Origin: Bradyrhizobium sp. 21
Lineage (GTDB): Bacteria; Pseudomonadota; Alphaproteobacteria; Rhizobiales; Xanthobacteraceae
Reading direction: 5' to 3'
Assembly (NCBI RefSeq): GCF_023073335.1
Contig: NZ_JADPJG010000002.1
Location: 539,881 to 603,880 of the forward strand
DNA length: 64,000 nucleotides
Part shown: piece after piece, positions 45,319 to 54,395 of the stretch
Layout of the letters: every line of letters starts with the position of its first letter
Numbering within the stretch: position 1 is the first letter of the stretch
The notes under the pieces: model-generated
What the model saw: only the letters and a program-made list of their open reading frames with translations
The model's database searches: none
What the model was told of the DNA's origin: nothing
Program-made: the position numbers and the translations under genes

Positions 45319-46068
45319 ATGCTCACGCTCTCCCTGATAGGTATCGGTTGCGGCGATCCCGAGCAGCTCACGCGCGCCGCGATCGGTGCGATGAATGCGG
45401 CCGATCTCGTCCTGATCCCGCGCAAGGGGACTGCGAAATCCGATCTCGCCGATCTCAGGCGGACGATCTGTGCAGATGTGCTCACCAACCAAACGACGCG
45501 CATCGCCGAGTTCGATCTTCCCGTGCGCGATGCAGGCGAGGCGGACTACCGCAAGGGCGTGGACGATTGGCACGATGCCGTGGCCGCGGCCTGGTCGCAA
45601 ACGATCGCCAGCCATCTCGAAGGCGATTGCAAGGTTGCGCTGCTGATCTGGGGCGATCCCTCGCTTTATGACTCTTCGCTGCGCATTGCACGGCGGCTCA
45701 ATCCCTTGCCTGAGATCAAGGTCGTGCCGGGCATCACCTCGATCCAGGCGCTGTGCGCGGCGCATGCGTTGCCGCTCAACGACATCGGCGATCCTTTTCT
45801 GGTCACCACGGGGCGTCGCTTGCGCGAAGGCGGCTGGCCGCAGGGTGTCGATACCGTGGTGGTGATGCTCGACGGCGGCACGGCGTTCGAGTCGCTCGAT
45901 CCGTCCGGTCTGCACATCTGGTGGGGCGCCTATCTCGGCATGCCCGACCAGATCATCCTGTCCGGCGCGCTGGCCCAGGTGGGGCCGCGCATCGTCGCTT
46001 TACGGCAGGAGGCGCGCGAGCGGCACGGCTGGATCATGGACAGCTATATTCTCAAGCGCAGGCCATGA
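45319..46068 (+). CDS. cobF: Precorrin-6A synthase, deacetylating (CobF)
   Basis: 249 residues. It methylates precorrin-5 at C-1 and releases acetate to give precorrin-6A; specific to the aerobic pathway. Start LSLIGIGCGDPEQLTRAAI is the SAM motif; VLIPRKGTAKSDLADLRR and IWGDPSLYDSSLRIA are CobF markers. ATG 45319 follows GCAGG; the longer open frame upstream overlaps the permease gene. It sits apart from the other methylases, under riboswitch 2. Confidence 0.95.
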   Translation: MLTLSLIGIGCGDPEQLTRAAIGAMNAADLVLIPRKGTAKSDLADLRRTICADVLTNQTTRIAEFDLPVRDAGEADYRKGVDDWHDAVAAAWSQTIASHLEGDCKVALLIWGDPSLYDSSLRIARRLNPLPEIKVVPGITSIQALCAAHALPLNDIGDPFLVTTGRRLREGGWPQGVDTVVVMLDGGTAFESLDPSGLHIWWGAYLGMPDQIILSGALAQVGPRIVALRQEARERHGWIMDSYILKRRP

Positions 46069-46083
46069 GGCAAGCGAGGCAGC

Positions 46084-47136
46084 ATGCTCCCCGAATGGGT
46101 CACCCAACAATGCCCCGACATCTCCACTGTCCATCGCGAGGCCGCGATTGCGCGGCAGGCGCAACTGACGAAGCCGACCGGCGCGCTCGGTCGGCTGGAA
46201 CAGGTCGCGATCGAGCTTGCGGGCTTGCAAGCGACCGGGCAGCCACGTGCTGCGCGGGTGCCGATCGTCATCTTCGCCGGCGATCACGGCATCGTCGCGC
46301 AGGGGGTCTCGGCCTATCCGCAAGCGGTGACCATCGCGATGATGGCGAATTTTGCCTCCGGCGGTGCTGCGATCTCGGTGCTGGCGCGTGAGCTTGGGTC
46401 AAGCCTGGAAGTCGTCGACGCCGGCACGCTGGCGCAGGAGGCGATGGCAGGAATCATTGCCGACAAGCCGCGCAATGGCACGCGCGATTTCAGCGTCGAA
46501 GCTGCGCTCACGCCGACAGAGCTGGCGTTCGCGTTCGAGGCAGGCCAGCGCGCAATCGCGCGCGCGGAGGCCAATCAGCCCGACCTCCTGATCGTCGGCG
46601 AGATGGGTATCGGCAACACCACGACATCGGCGGCGATTGCGGCGAGCCTGCTCGGCGTGAGCGCGGAGGAGATCGCGGGCAACGGCACCGGCGTCGATGC
46701 GGCCGGCCGCGCGCACAAGGCGCGCGTGATCGATGCCGCGATCGTGCATCACGGTATCGCCGGCGCTTCGCCCGAAAAGATACTGTGCGCCGTCGGCGGT
46801 CTCGAGATCGCGGCGATCTGCGGCGCGATCATCGCGGCTGCGCAGCGCCGCATTCCCGTGTTGATCGACGGCTTCATCGTCTCGGTCGCAGCTTTGGCGG
46901 CGGCGCGCCTCAATCCGTCGTGTCAGCCCTTCCTGCTGGCTTCCCATCAATCGGCTGAGCAGGGGCACCGGCTGGTGCTGCGCGCGCTGAGCGTGCAGCC
47001 GCTGATCAGCCTCGATCTGAGACTCGGCGAGGGATCGGGCGCCGCCATCGCCCTGCCGCTGGTGCGGTTCGCATGCGCGCTCCACAACGGCATGGCGACC
47101 TTCGCGCAGGCCAATGTGCCGGATCGGCCTAGCTGA
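46084..47136 (+). CDS. cobT: Nicotinate-nucleotide-dimethylbenzimidazole phosphoribosyltransferase
   Basis: CobT (CobU in P. denitrificans naming), 350 residues. It activates DMB to alpha-ribazole phosphate, using the DMB that BluB makes. Markers: PTGALGRLEQVAIELAGLQ, FAGDHGIVAQGVSAYP, IVGEMGIGNTTTSAAI (catalytic Glu region) and CAVGGLEIAAICGAI. It is 15 bases after cobF. Its last eight bases overlap the end of the phosphatase gene on the other strand. Confidence 0.96.
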   Translation: MLPEWVTQQCPDISTVHREAAIARQAQLTKPTGALGRLEQVAIELAGLQATGQPRAARVPIVIFAGDHGIVAQGVSAYPQAVTIAMMANFASGGAAISVLARELGSSLEVVDAGTLAQEAMAGIIADKPRNGTRDFSVEAALTPTELAFAFEAGQRAIARAEANQPDLLIVGEMGIGNTTTSAAIAASLLGVSAEEIAGNGTGVDAAGRAHKARVIDAAIVHHGIAGASPEKILCAVGGLEIAAICGAIIAAAQRRIPVLIDGFIVSVAALAAARLNPSCQPFLLASHQSAEQGHRLVLRALSVQPLISLDLRLGEGSGAAIALPLVRFACALHNGMATFAQANVPDRPS

Positions 47137-47701
47137 TCCGCTGATTGACGGAGACGACGCGCCAGCCGGTCGCGAGCCGGTCGATCCGGGTCAGCGACAG
47201 CGGATCGATCACGAAGCGCAGGGCCGCCTGAGGCGTCAGATCCAGCGCGATGCACAGCGCCGCGCGGATCGTGCCGGAATGCACGACGAGCGTTGCGGAT
47301 CCAGGGCCGATCTGTGACAGACCGAGCCGCACACGCGCGACCTGGTCTTCAAAGCTCTCACCGCCCGGCGGCCTTGCGCGCGCCGGATCACTCCAGAACT
47401 GCGCGTAGGCTTCGCCGCCGGTTGCTGCGAGCTCGTCGTGCCGCCGGCCCGTCCAGTCACCAAAATCCTGCTCACTGAATTCGCCCATTTGCGCCGGTTC
47501 GAGCCCCAGCGCCCGCGCCGTCTCGACAGTGCGCCGCGCCGGGCTGGCATAGCTTGCAGCGTCCAGCGGCAGGCGCTGCCGTAGCGCCTGCAACGTCGCC
47601 CGATCGCCGAGATCGGCTGGCGCGTCGGCTGCATGGATTGTCCCTTTGACGCCGTCGACGGGCGCGTGCCGTATCAGCCAGAGGAAGGTCTCGCCTTCCA
47701 T
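47129..47701 (-). CDS. Histidine phosphatase, probable alpha-ribazole phosphatase
   Basis: 190-residue histidine phosphatase (phosphoglycerate mutase-like) protein. The catalytic motif is LIRHAPV, with Ala where RHG is usual; the second His is in LVVHSGTIRAAL, and ASPARRTVETA holds the conserved Arg. Next to cobT it most likely removes the phosphate from alpha-ribazole phosphate or adenosylcobalamin phosphate (Salmonella CobC role). General phosphatase activity cannot be excluded. It faces riboswitch 3 divergently. Confidence 0.8.
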   Translation of the reverse strand: MEGETFLWLIRHAPVDGVKGTIHAADAPADLGDRATLQALRQRLPLDAASYASPARRTVETARALGLEPAQMGEFSEQDFGDWTGRRHDELAATGGEAYAQFWSDPARARPPGGESFEDQVARVRLGLSQIGPGSATLVVHSGTIRAALCIALDLTPQAALRFVIDPLSLTRIDRLATGWRVVSVNQRIS

Positions 47702-47753
47702 GCCTATCTCCGAGGAAGTTGGTCGCTGTGGTCATAACGCCGCAGCTTGCACA

Positions 47754-47783
47754 TTGACTCTGTCTTGATCGTAATCCTAGATG
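47754..47783 (+). promoter_or_regulatory. Candidate promoter of the TonB receptor unit
   Basis: TTGACT (47754-47759), an 18-base spacer and TAGATG (47778-47783). The predicted start at about 47790 coincides with the first base pairs of riboswitch 3. Confidence 0.5.
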
Positions 47784-47788
47784 CTCGC

Positions 47789-47961
47789 GACGGTTTCCCC
47801 GAGAGGGGATGAAAAGGGAATGCGGTGCGGGGACTTTGTCCCCAATGCCGTGGCTGCCCCCGCAACTGTAAGCGGCGAATCTTGCGTCACGAGCCACTGG
47901 GTAACTCGGTCCCGGGAAGGCGACGCAAGGTACTGACCCGCGAGCCAGGAGACCTGCCGTC
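47789..47961 (+). promoter_or_regulatory. Cobalamin riboswitch 3 (leader of TonB receptor/PepSY unit)
   Basis: The most canonical of the three. Closing stem GACGG/CCGTC (47789-47793 with 47957-47961); GGTTTCCCC; AAAGGGAATGCGGTGCGGGG; core GGCTGCCCCCGCAACTGTAA (47852-47871); GAGCCACTGGG (47891-47901); GGGAAGGCG; B12 box GAGCCAGGAGACCTGCC (47943-47958). About 130 bases follow before the receptor start, with a possible hairpin CGGCTT/AAGCCG (48007-48033). Confidence 0.95.
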
Positions 47962-48092
47962 AGCCGTGGTCACACGCGAAGATGTCGGTCGGGGAGTACA
48001 GACATTCGGCTTCATCGGAAGGCTGACAAGCCGGACGATGAGACCTTGGTTCGCTGTGACGTGCCACTGACGTCATACCGAGGTCCAAAACC

Positions 48093-50450
48093 GTGTCTTC
48101 CATCCGTTTAGTACGATTGCGCCGGCTTCTGCTCGGCTCTGCTGCGCTCACGTCCTTTGCCGCTTGTGATCTGCCTGCCGCGCTGGCGCAGCAGGTTCGC
48201 GAACCTCTGCCACCGGTCGAGGTGTCGCCGGCCCCATCCCGCAAGCAGGCCAGGCCTGCCGGCCGGGAAGCGCAGAGCGCACGCCGCGCAGCTGCGCGCC
48301 GGCCCGCGGCAGTGTCCGCAGCGCCCAAGCCGGTCGTGCCCACCGCAGCGACGCAAACGCCGCTCAACAGCAATGCTGTCGCTGGAAGCGCCTCGCGTCT
48401 CGGCCTCACGGTGCGGGAGACGCCCGCCACCGTCGAGGTGATCTCGGCCGAGACCATGCGCGAGCAGGGCTATCGCACCGTCTCCGAGGTGGCCCAAGGC
48501 GCCGTCGGCGTCACCTCCGGCGACAATCCGGCCGAGCCTGCGGCGTTCTCCATGCGCGGCTTCACCAACAGCCAGATCAACACGCTCTACAACGGCATCA
48601 AGATCGGCCCGCAGAACATGACCTCGCGGATCACCGACACGGCCAATCTGGAAGCCGTGGAATTCCTCAAAGGTCCGGCCTCGCTGATGTCGGGCGAGGG
48701 CGCCGCCGGTGGCGCGATCAACTTCGTCACCAGGCAGCCGCATACCGGGCCGATCCGGAACGAGGCGGACTTTTCCTGGGATTCCCTGAACTCGTTCCGC
48801 GCACACTACGGCTCCGGTGGCAGCACCAATGTGCAGGGGCTGGACTACCGCTTCGACATCAGCCGCTCCTCGCTCAACGGCTTTGCCGACGACACCAACA
48901 CCAGGACGCTCGATGTGTCAGGCCAGCTCGATTACCGCATCTCGGACAGCCTCAAGATCTGGGGTGCGATCGAGTACCGGGAAGACCGCTCGAAGGCCTA
49001 TTGGGGCGCGCCGCTGGTGCCGATTGCCTTCAGCGGCTCCCACGCGACGACGGGGATCGTGTCCGGCAATTACGTCTCGAACTACAACAAAACCAATCTC
49101 GGTGCCGTCACCATCGACGACCGCACCTTCAACACCAACTACAACGTCCTCGACAATCGCAACGTCGCGCAGGAAGTGTGGCTGCGTGGCGGTTTCGAGT
49201 TGAAGCTCGCGCCTGACCTGACACTGAAGAGCCAAGCCTATGGCTACGGCGCCGAGCGCAGCTGGTTCAACAACGAAGTTGAGGCATTCAATTCCGGTTC
49301 GAACCTTGTCGATCGCGAGCGCTTCTATGTGGCGCACAGCCAGCGGCTGGTCGGCAACATCACCGACCTGATCTGGGATACGAATATCGCCGGCTTTGAC
49401 AACCGGATGGTCACGACGATTTCGTCGAGCTACCTCGATTTCGTCAGGCCGGGCGCCGCAAACTTCCCCGGCGATTCCGTTCCGTTGGTCGATCCCCCGC
49501 GCGGCTATTACGGCCTGCTCACCATCCAGCAGCAGACCGCGCGCATCGACAACGAGGCACTGTCGTTCGAGGACCGGCTGAAGCTGACGCGGACCTTCGC
49601 GCTGGTCGGCGGCGTTCGCGTCGAGCACATCGGGCTGGACCGCAATTCGACCGACAAGTTCGGGCTGGAGAAGGCGAACTTCCCGTTCTCGCAATCCTGG
49701 GTCCCGACCACGGGGCGTATCGGTTACACGTGGGAAGCCGTTCCGGGCCTGACCTTCTTCAGCCAGTACGCCACGGGCGCCGACATCTCGGCCAACAACA
49801 TCTTCCTGCTCAATCCGACCGATCCGCTCAACCTGACCACCGCGCGCACCTACGAGACCGGCGTCAAGCACCTGTTCTGGGACAACCGGGCGGAGTGGTC
49901 GTTCTCGGCCTACGACATCCTGCGCAAGAACGTCTATGCCGCCGCCGGCGGCATGCAGCTCAACCTCGCCGGACGGCAGGAGTCGAAGGGCGTCGAGCTT
50001 GCCGCCTCGGTCCGCCCGATCGATCCCCTGCGCCTCTGGGGCAACATCGCCTATGTCGATGCGCGCTACGCCGACTACAATTTTGTCGGCGGCACGTTCT
50101 CCGGCAACACGCCGCCGAACGTGCCGCGCGTCGTCGCCAATGCCGGCGCGTCGTATCGGTTCTTCACGCCCTGGGCAGTCGAACTCGGCATCACCGGCCG
50201 TCATGTCGGCGACCGCTACAACACCGATGCCAACACCGTGACGCTGAAGGCCTACACTGTCGCGGACGTCTATGCTTTCGTCGACATCCCCAAGACCGTG
50301 TTCAACGCGGTCGACCAGGCCCGCCTGACCTTCCGGGTGCGCAACATCGCCGACAAGCGTTACGCGATCTGGGGCGATCCGTTCTATCCAGACCAGATCC
50401 TGCTGGGCGCGCCGCGGACCTATGAGATCTCGGCCGCGTTCAAATGGTAG
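48093..50450 (+). CDS. TonB-dependent outer-membrane receptor under B12 control
   Basis: 785 residues. Signal peptide to about residue 33 (ALAQQ), a Pro/Ala/Arg-rich linker of about 70 residues, plug domain (about 105-230, with ETPATVEVISAETM and LKGPASLMSGEGAAGG), then a 22-strand barrel ending in aromatic FKW. The sequence style is that of the siderophore-receptor family (FhuE-like plug markers), not clearly BtuB. The B12 riboswitch upstream argues for uptake of a corrinoid or a chelated cobalt. The start is GTG 48093, with GAGG upstream. The PepSY gene follows after 11 bases. Confidence 0.92.
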   Translation: MSSIRLVRLRRLLLGSAALTSFAACDLPAALAQQVREPLPPVEVSPAPSRKQARPAGREAQSARRAAARRPAAVSAAPKPVVPTAATQTPLNSNAVAGSASRLGLTVRETPATVEVISAETMREQGYRTVSEVAQGAVGVTSGDNPAEPAAFSMRGFTNSQINTLYNGIKIGPQNMTSRITDTANLEAVEFLKGPASLMSGEGAAGGAINFVTRQPHTGPIRNEADFSWDSLNSFRAHYGSGGSTNVQGLDYRFDISRSSLNGFADDTNTRTLDVSGQLDYRISDSLKIWGAIEYREDRSKAYWGAPLVPIAFSGSHATTGIVSGNYVSNYNKTNLGAVTIDDRTFNTNYNVLDNRNVAQEVWLRGGFELKLAPDLTLKSQAYGYGAERSWFNNEVEAFNSGSNLVDRERFYVAHSQRLVGNITDLIWDTNIAGFDNRMVTTISSSYLDFVRPGAANFPGDSVPLVDPPRGYYGLLTIQQQTARIDNEALSFEDRLKLTRTFALVGGVRVEHIGLDRNSTDKFGLEKANFPFSQSWVPTTGRIGYTWEAVPGLTFFSQYATGADISANNIFLLNPTDPLNLTTARTYETGVKHLFWDNRAEWSFSAYDILRKNVYAAAGGMQLNLAGRQESKGVELAASVRPIDPLRLWGNIAYVDARYADYNFVGGTFSGNTPPNVPRVVANAGASYRFFTPWAVELGITGRHVGDRYNTDANTVTLKAYTVADVYAFVDIPKTVFNAVDQARLTFRVRNIADKRYAIWGDPFYPDQILLGAPRTYEISAAFKW

Positions 50451-50461
50451 GACGCTGATCG

Positions 50462-51895
50462 ATGATGCGCGCGATCGTCCTGCTGCATCGATGGCTCGGG
50501 ATCGCCTTCTGCCTGCTGTTCGCGATGTGGTTCGCGACGGGAATCGTGATGCACTTCGTTCCGTTTCCGTCGCTGACGGAAGCGGAGCGTTTTGCCGGAC
50601 TATCGCCGGTAGATCCCGCGCAGGTGAGGATCACGGCCGCCGATGCCGTGACGGCGAGCGGGATATCGGATGCCACGCGCGTGCGGCTGATCCAGCGCAG
50701 CGACGGACCGGTCTATGTCGTCTCGGGGCGCTCGCGCGCAGGCGCGGTCCGCGCCTCCGACGGGGCCGGCGCGTCGGTCGGGTCGCTTTATGTCGCACTG
50801 GCCATTGCGCGAGATCACGCACGCAGCCGCGGGCTCGATTCCGCGCGTGTCGCGATCGTTAGGCGCGCGGACCATGACCAATGGAGCGTGCCGAACGGCT
50901 TCGACCGCCATCGCCCCTTGTTCCGGATTGCCCTTGGCGACGCCGCCGGAACGGAGATCTATGTCTCCTCGCTCACCGGTGAGATCGTCCTGGATACGAC
51001 GCGCAGCGAACGCGGCTGGAATCTCGCCGGCAGCGTGCTGCACTGGATCTATCCCACGGTTCTGCGAAGCAACTGGTCGCTGTGGGATCGCGTGGTCTGG
51101 ACCTTGTCGCTGCTGGCCCTGATCGCAGCTTTGCTTGGCGCCGCCCTCGGCGTGACGCGGATCAGGCTTCGTGGAGGTCTGATCGGCTCCCCCTATCGAG
51201 GCTGGCATGCCCTGCATCATCTCATCGGCCTTGCGGCGACGGTCTTCGTGCTGACATGGATTTTCAGTGGCTGGCTCTCCATGGATCACGGGCGGTTGTT
51301 CTCGCGCGGGCAATTGACCTCGGCGGAAGCAGCGGTCGCAAACGCCTCGCCGGATTGGACGGTGGCGGCGGCCCTTGATCGGCAGTCGATTTCTCCATCG
51401 GCCCGTGAAATCGAATGGTTCGCCTTCAACGGCAATGTCTATCGGCGCGATCGGATTGGCCATGCCGGCCAGACATTGATCAGGGAAGGCGATGCGCCCC
51501 GCAATGGGCTAACGGGGTTTCTGGATGTGCACGAGGTTCAGGCGCTGACCTCGCATCTCGCGACCGGCTGCGGCGCACCGTCCGTGCTGGCCGATAACGA
51601 CGACTACCCCGCGCACTCCGCCGTCCCGGGTACTCCGGTCTACCGCTCGTACTGCGGGGATCTCTGGTTCGACATCGACAGTGCCGACGGCAATGTGCTG
51701 CAAAGGCTGGATCCGTCGCGGCGGGTCTATCGCTGGCTCTACGGCGCGCTGCATACGCTCGACTTTCCGGTCCTGCTGACGCATCCGCGTCTGCGTGATG
51801 TCCTCATTGTCGGGCTATGTGCGCTCGGGTTCGTGTTCTCGTTGACCGGCGTCGTCATCGGCTGGCGGCGCTTGCGGCCTTCTCTGACAGTCTGA
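50462..51895 (+). CDS. PepSY-associated inner-membrane protein
   Basis: 477 residues, PepSY-TM family. Membrane helices at about 5-27 (LHRWLGIAFCLLFAMWFATG), about 205-235, about 248-270 (HLIGLAATVFVLTWIFSGWLS) and about 440-462. Periplasmic PepSY-like segments lie between (SDGPVYVVSGR). His residues in HRWLGI, HHLIG and TLDFPVLLTH fit haem or metal binding by such proteins, some of which reduce ferric siderophores after TonB uptake. Coupled to the TonB receptor it may release or reduce the imported cobalt or corrinoid; this is inference. Confidence 0.85.
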   Translation: MMRAIVLLHRWLGIAFCLLFAMWFATGIVMHFVPFPSLTEAERFAGLSPVDPAQVRITAADAVTASGISDATRVRLIQRSDGPVYVVSGRSRAGAVRASDGAGASVGSLYVALAIARDHARSRGLDSARVAIVRRADHDQWSVPNGFDRHRPLFRIALGDAAGTEIYVSSLTGEIVLDTTRSERGWNLAGSVLHWIYPTVLRSNWSLWDRVVWTLSLLALIAALLGAALGVTRIRLRGGLIGSPYRGWHALHHLIGLAATVFVLTWIFSGWLSMDHGRLFSRGQLTSAEAAVANASPDWTVAAALDRQSISPSAREIEWFAFNGNVYRRDRIGHAGQTLIREGDAPRNGLTGFLDVHEVQALTSHLATGCGAPSVLADNDDYPAHSAVPGTPVYRSYCGDLWFDIDSADGNVLQRLDPSRRVYRWLYGALHTLDFPVLLTHPRLRDVLIVGLCALGFVFSLTGVVIGWRRLRPSLTV

Positions 51896-51926
51896 CCGAT
51901 TGAACGCACCATCGGACCGGGAATCT

Positions 51927-51957
51927 CCTCCCTTACTGTTCGTACAATAAAGGGAGG
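51927..51957 (+). terminator. Hairpin after the PepSY gene
   Basis: CCTCCCTT (51927-51934) and AAGGGAGG (51950-51957) are perfect eight-base inverted arms with a 15-base loop, 31 bases after the stop. There is no U-tract, so it is a probable rather than clear terminator. Confidence 0.5.
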
Positions 51958-52385
51958 CTGAGCCGACTTCAGTGCATGGCTCGTAGGCACCCTAAATCCC
52001 GACCCGCCATTCGATCGCCTGCAAATTGGACAGACGATCCGGCGCGCTCGGATTGCACTGCAGCGCACTTCACGATTCGCGCGGGAAAATGCGTGGTGCG
52101 CTGCACGTTTCTCACGTGGAACGTTCCGCGTCCGCCTGCACTCCGCATGGGCAGCGCTGCACCAAAACGTGCAGGGGATGCCGCGGCATATGGTATCGGC
52201 TGCGTGCCGGTCCCGTGCTTTGCGGCAACTCTGGCCCTATCCCGACCCTGGCGCTCTGTCGCACGCCCGCAGACGGTGGCATGAGAAGGGATGCATGATG
52301 AGCGCTCCCGGATTGGCATTGGACGTTGCGATGGACGGAAGGACCCGGCGTCGGTTCAGATGTCGTCCGTAACTGACCCCACATC
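51958..52385. other. Intergenic stretch before the second hydantoin locus
   Basis: No supported gene; short frames here are Cys-rich with no family pattern. A ten-base palindrome GGAACGTTCC (52118-52127) next to CACGTG is a plausible regulator site for hyuAB, and shares GGAAC/GTTCC half-sites with the IclR-type site at 16554. GAGG-like RBS is weak before the hyuA ATG. Confidence 0.4.
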
Positions 52386-54395
52386 ATGAGCACTCCCGAA
52401 AATCACTGGGAAGTCGGCACCGATATCGGCGGCACCTTCACCGACATCATCGCGATCCGGCACTCCCCCGCGGAGGCCCGGATCGCGAAAGTACCATCGC
52501 GCCCTCAGGCTCCGGTTCAGGCCATGCTCGAGGCCATCGAAGCGGTGGGCCTGCGCAAGAGCGAGGTCAAGCGCTTCGTCCACGGCACCACGCGTGTGAC
52601 CAACGCCATCGTCGAAGGACGGTTGCCGAAAGTGGCGCTGGTCGCGACCGAAGGATTTGCCGACGTGCTGGAAATCGCGCGCTACCGCCGCCGCGATCTC
52701 TATCGTCTCGACATTCCACCGAAGTCGCCGCCGCTGGTGCCGCCGGAACGATGCTTTGGGCTTGCCGAGCGCCTCGATCACGAGGGGCAGGTGCTGAAGG
52801 CACTGGACGAAGCGGAGATCGAGCGACTTGTAGCGTGGCTGAAGGAGACCGGCGTTCAGAGCGTCGCAGTCGCGCTCCTTCACGCCTATGCCAATCCTGT
52901 CCACGAAAAAATGCTCGGCGAGCGCCTCAACGGCGTCGTTGCCCATGTTTCGCTGTCGCACGAGGTCAATCCGGAGGCGCGCGAATACGAGCGGACCTCG
53001 GCGACCGTGTTCAACGCAGCCGCCATGCCGATCGCGGTGGAATATCTCAGCGAGCTGGAGCAGCGGCTGCCGATCGGCCCCGGCTTGCAGGTGTTTCATT
53101 CGGCGGGTGCCATGGTCCCCATTTCGGCCGTGAAGCGGCGGCCGCTGGTGATGGCGATGTCGGGCCCCGCGGCCGGCGTTTCGGCCTCCGTCAGCATCGC
53201 GCGCCAGCTTGGCACGTCGCGGATGCTGACGTTCGACATGGGCGGCACCACGACCGACGTGTGCCTGATCATCGACGGCAAGGCCGAGATGACCGACGGC
53301 CGCATGCTCGGCGACAAGCCACTGCGCCAGCCGATGCTCGCGGTTCACTCGATCGGGGCGGGCGGCGGATCGATCGTGCGCAACGATCCCGGGGGCCTCA
53401 CGGTCGGGCCGGAGAGCGCCGGCTCCGAGCCTGGGCCTGCCTGCTATGGCCGCGGCGGGACCGAGCCGACTATCACCGACGCCAACGCCGTGCTCGGCTA
53501 TCTCAATCCGGAGACCAAGCTCGGTGACCGGATCGGAATCGACATCGAGGCAGCCGCTGATGTCATCGCGCCGATCGCGCGGACCCTGGGGCTAAGCCTG
53601 ACCGAAACCGCGCTCGGCATCATCAAGGTCGCGAATGCGACAATGGCCCGCGCGCTCCGTCGGGTCACCGTCGAGCGCGGCATCGACGGGCGCGACTGCA
53701 CGTTGCTCGCCTTCGGCGGTGGCGGCCCGATGCATGCCGCGGGCCTTGCGGTTCTCTACGGGATTGCAGAAGTCGTCGTCCCCAGTGCATCAAGTGCGTT
53801 TTCGGCGCTGGGCTGTCTCACCGCCGACTTCAGCTTCCTCCAGCAGCAGACCCTGCGCACGGCGCTTGACGGCATCGACCTCGTCCGCGTGTCGGAGCGG
53901 ATCGGGGTGCTGATTGACGATGCGTCGGCGCCGCTCATCGCCAATGGCGTTGCCGAGACCGAGATTCAGGTCGAGCTGGTGGCCTTGATGCGCTACGCAG
54001 CGCAAAACGACGCTATTCCGGTGCCGTTTGCGCGACCGCTCGATGTCACGCGACTGAAGAAAGATTTCCTGGCGCGGCATCACGAGCTGTTCGGCTATGC
54101 GACCAACGAGAGCTGCGTCATCGAATCCGTGCGGGTGCAGGCGCGGCGGCCGTCGACAACGGTGGCAAGCCGGGCGGCGACTGCGGTGAGGGCGGTGTCC
54201 ACCGGCAAGCGCGTCTGCTCTTTCGACGGCTTCCACGGGATCGAGACCGCGATCGTCGACCGTGCCGCGCTAACTGACATGGTGAGCGGTCCCGCCATCA
54301 TCGAAGACGCGTGGTCGACCGTGGTGGTCCCTCCCGGCTGGCAGGCACAGCCCGATGTCTCAGGCAATCTGTTCCTGACGCGGAGGCGGGCATGA
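52386..54395 (+). CDS. hyuA: Hydantoinase/oxoprolinase subunit A
   Basis: 669 residues. N-terminal hydantoinase A domain (GTDIGGTFTDI near residue 13, HGTTRVTNAIVEGR), central domain with FDMGGTTTDVCLI (about residue 280) and GAGGGSIV, then C-terminal domain. HyuA with HyuB forms an ATP-dependent amidohydrolase of the 5-oxoprolinase/N-methylhydantoinase type. ATG 52386; the end overlaps hyuB (ATGA). Confidence 0.93.
   Translation: MSTPENHWEVGTDIGGTFTDIIAIRHSPAEARIAKVPSRPQAPVQAMLEAIEAVGLRKSEVKRFVHGTTRVTNAIVEGRLPKVALVATEGFADVLEIARYRRRDLYRLDIPPKSPPLVPPERCFGLAERLDHEGQVLKALDEAEIERLVAWLKETGVQSVAVALLHAYANPVHEKMLGERLNGVVAHVSLSHEVNPEAREYERTSATVFNAAAMPIAVEYLSELEQRLPIGPGLQVFHSAGAMVPISAVKRRPLVMAMSGPAAGVSASVSIARQLGTSRMLTFDMGGTTTDVCLIIDGKAEMTDGRMLGDKPLRQPMLAVHSIGAGGGSIVRNDPGGLTVGPESAGSEPGPACYGRGGTEPTITDANAVLGYLNPETKLGDRIGIDIEAAADVIAPIARTLGLSLTETALGIIKVANATMARALRRVTVERGIDGRDCTLLAFGGGGPMHAAGLAVLYGIAEVVVPSASSAFSALGCLTADFSFLQQQTLRTALDGIDLVRVSERIGVLIDDASAPLIANGVAETEIQVELVALMRYAAQNDAIPVPFARPLDVTRLKKDFLARHHELFGYATNESCVIESVRVQARRPSTTVASRAATAVRAVSTGKRVCSFDGFHGIETAIVDRAALTDMVSGPAIIEDAWSTVVVPPGWQAQPDVSGNLFLTRRRA

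Noticed and set aside
48918..50204. 428-codon minus-strand frame inside the TonB receptor gene
   Set aside because: No motif; antisense of a confident receptor.
52315..52331. Sigma-54-like TGGCA...TTGC before hyuA
   Set aside because: The spacing between the GG and GC elements is one base too long, and no enhancer-binding regulator is near.
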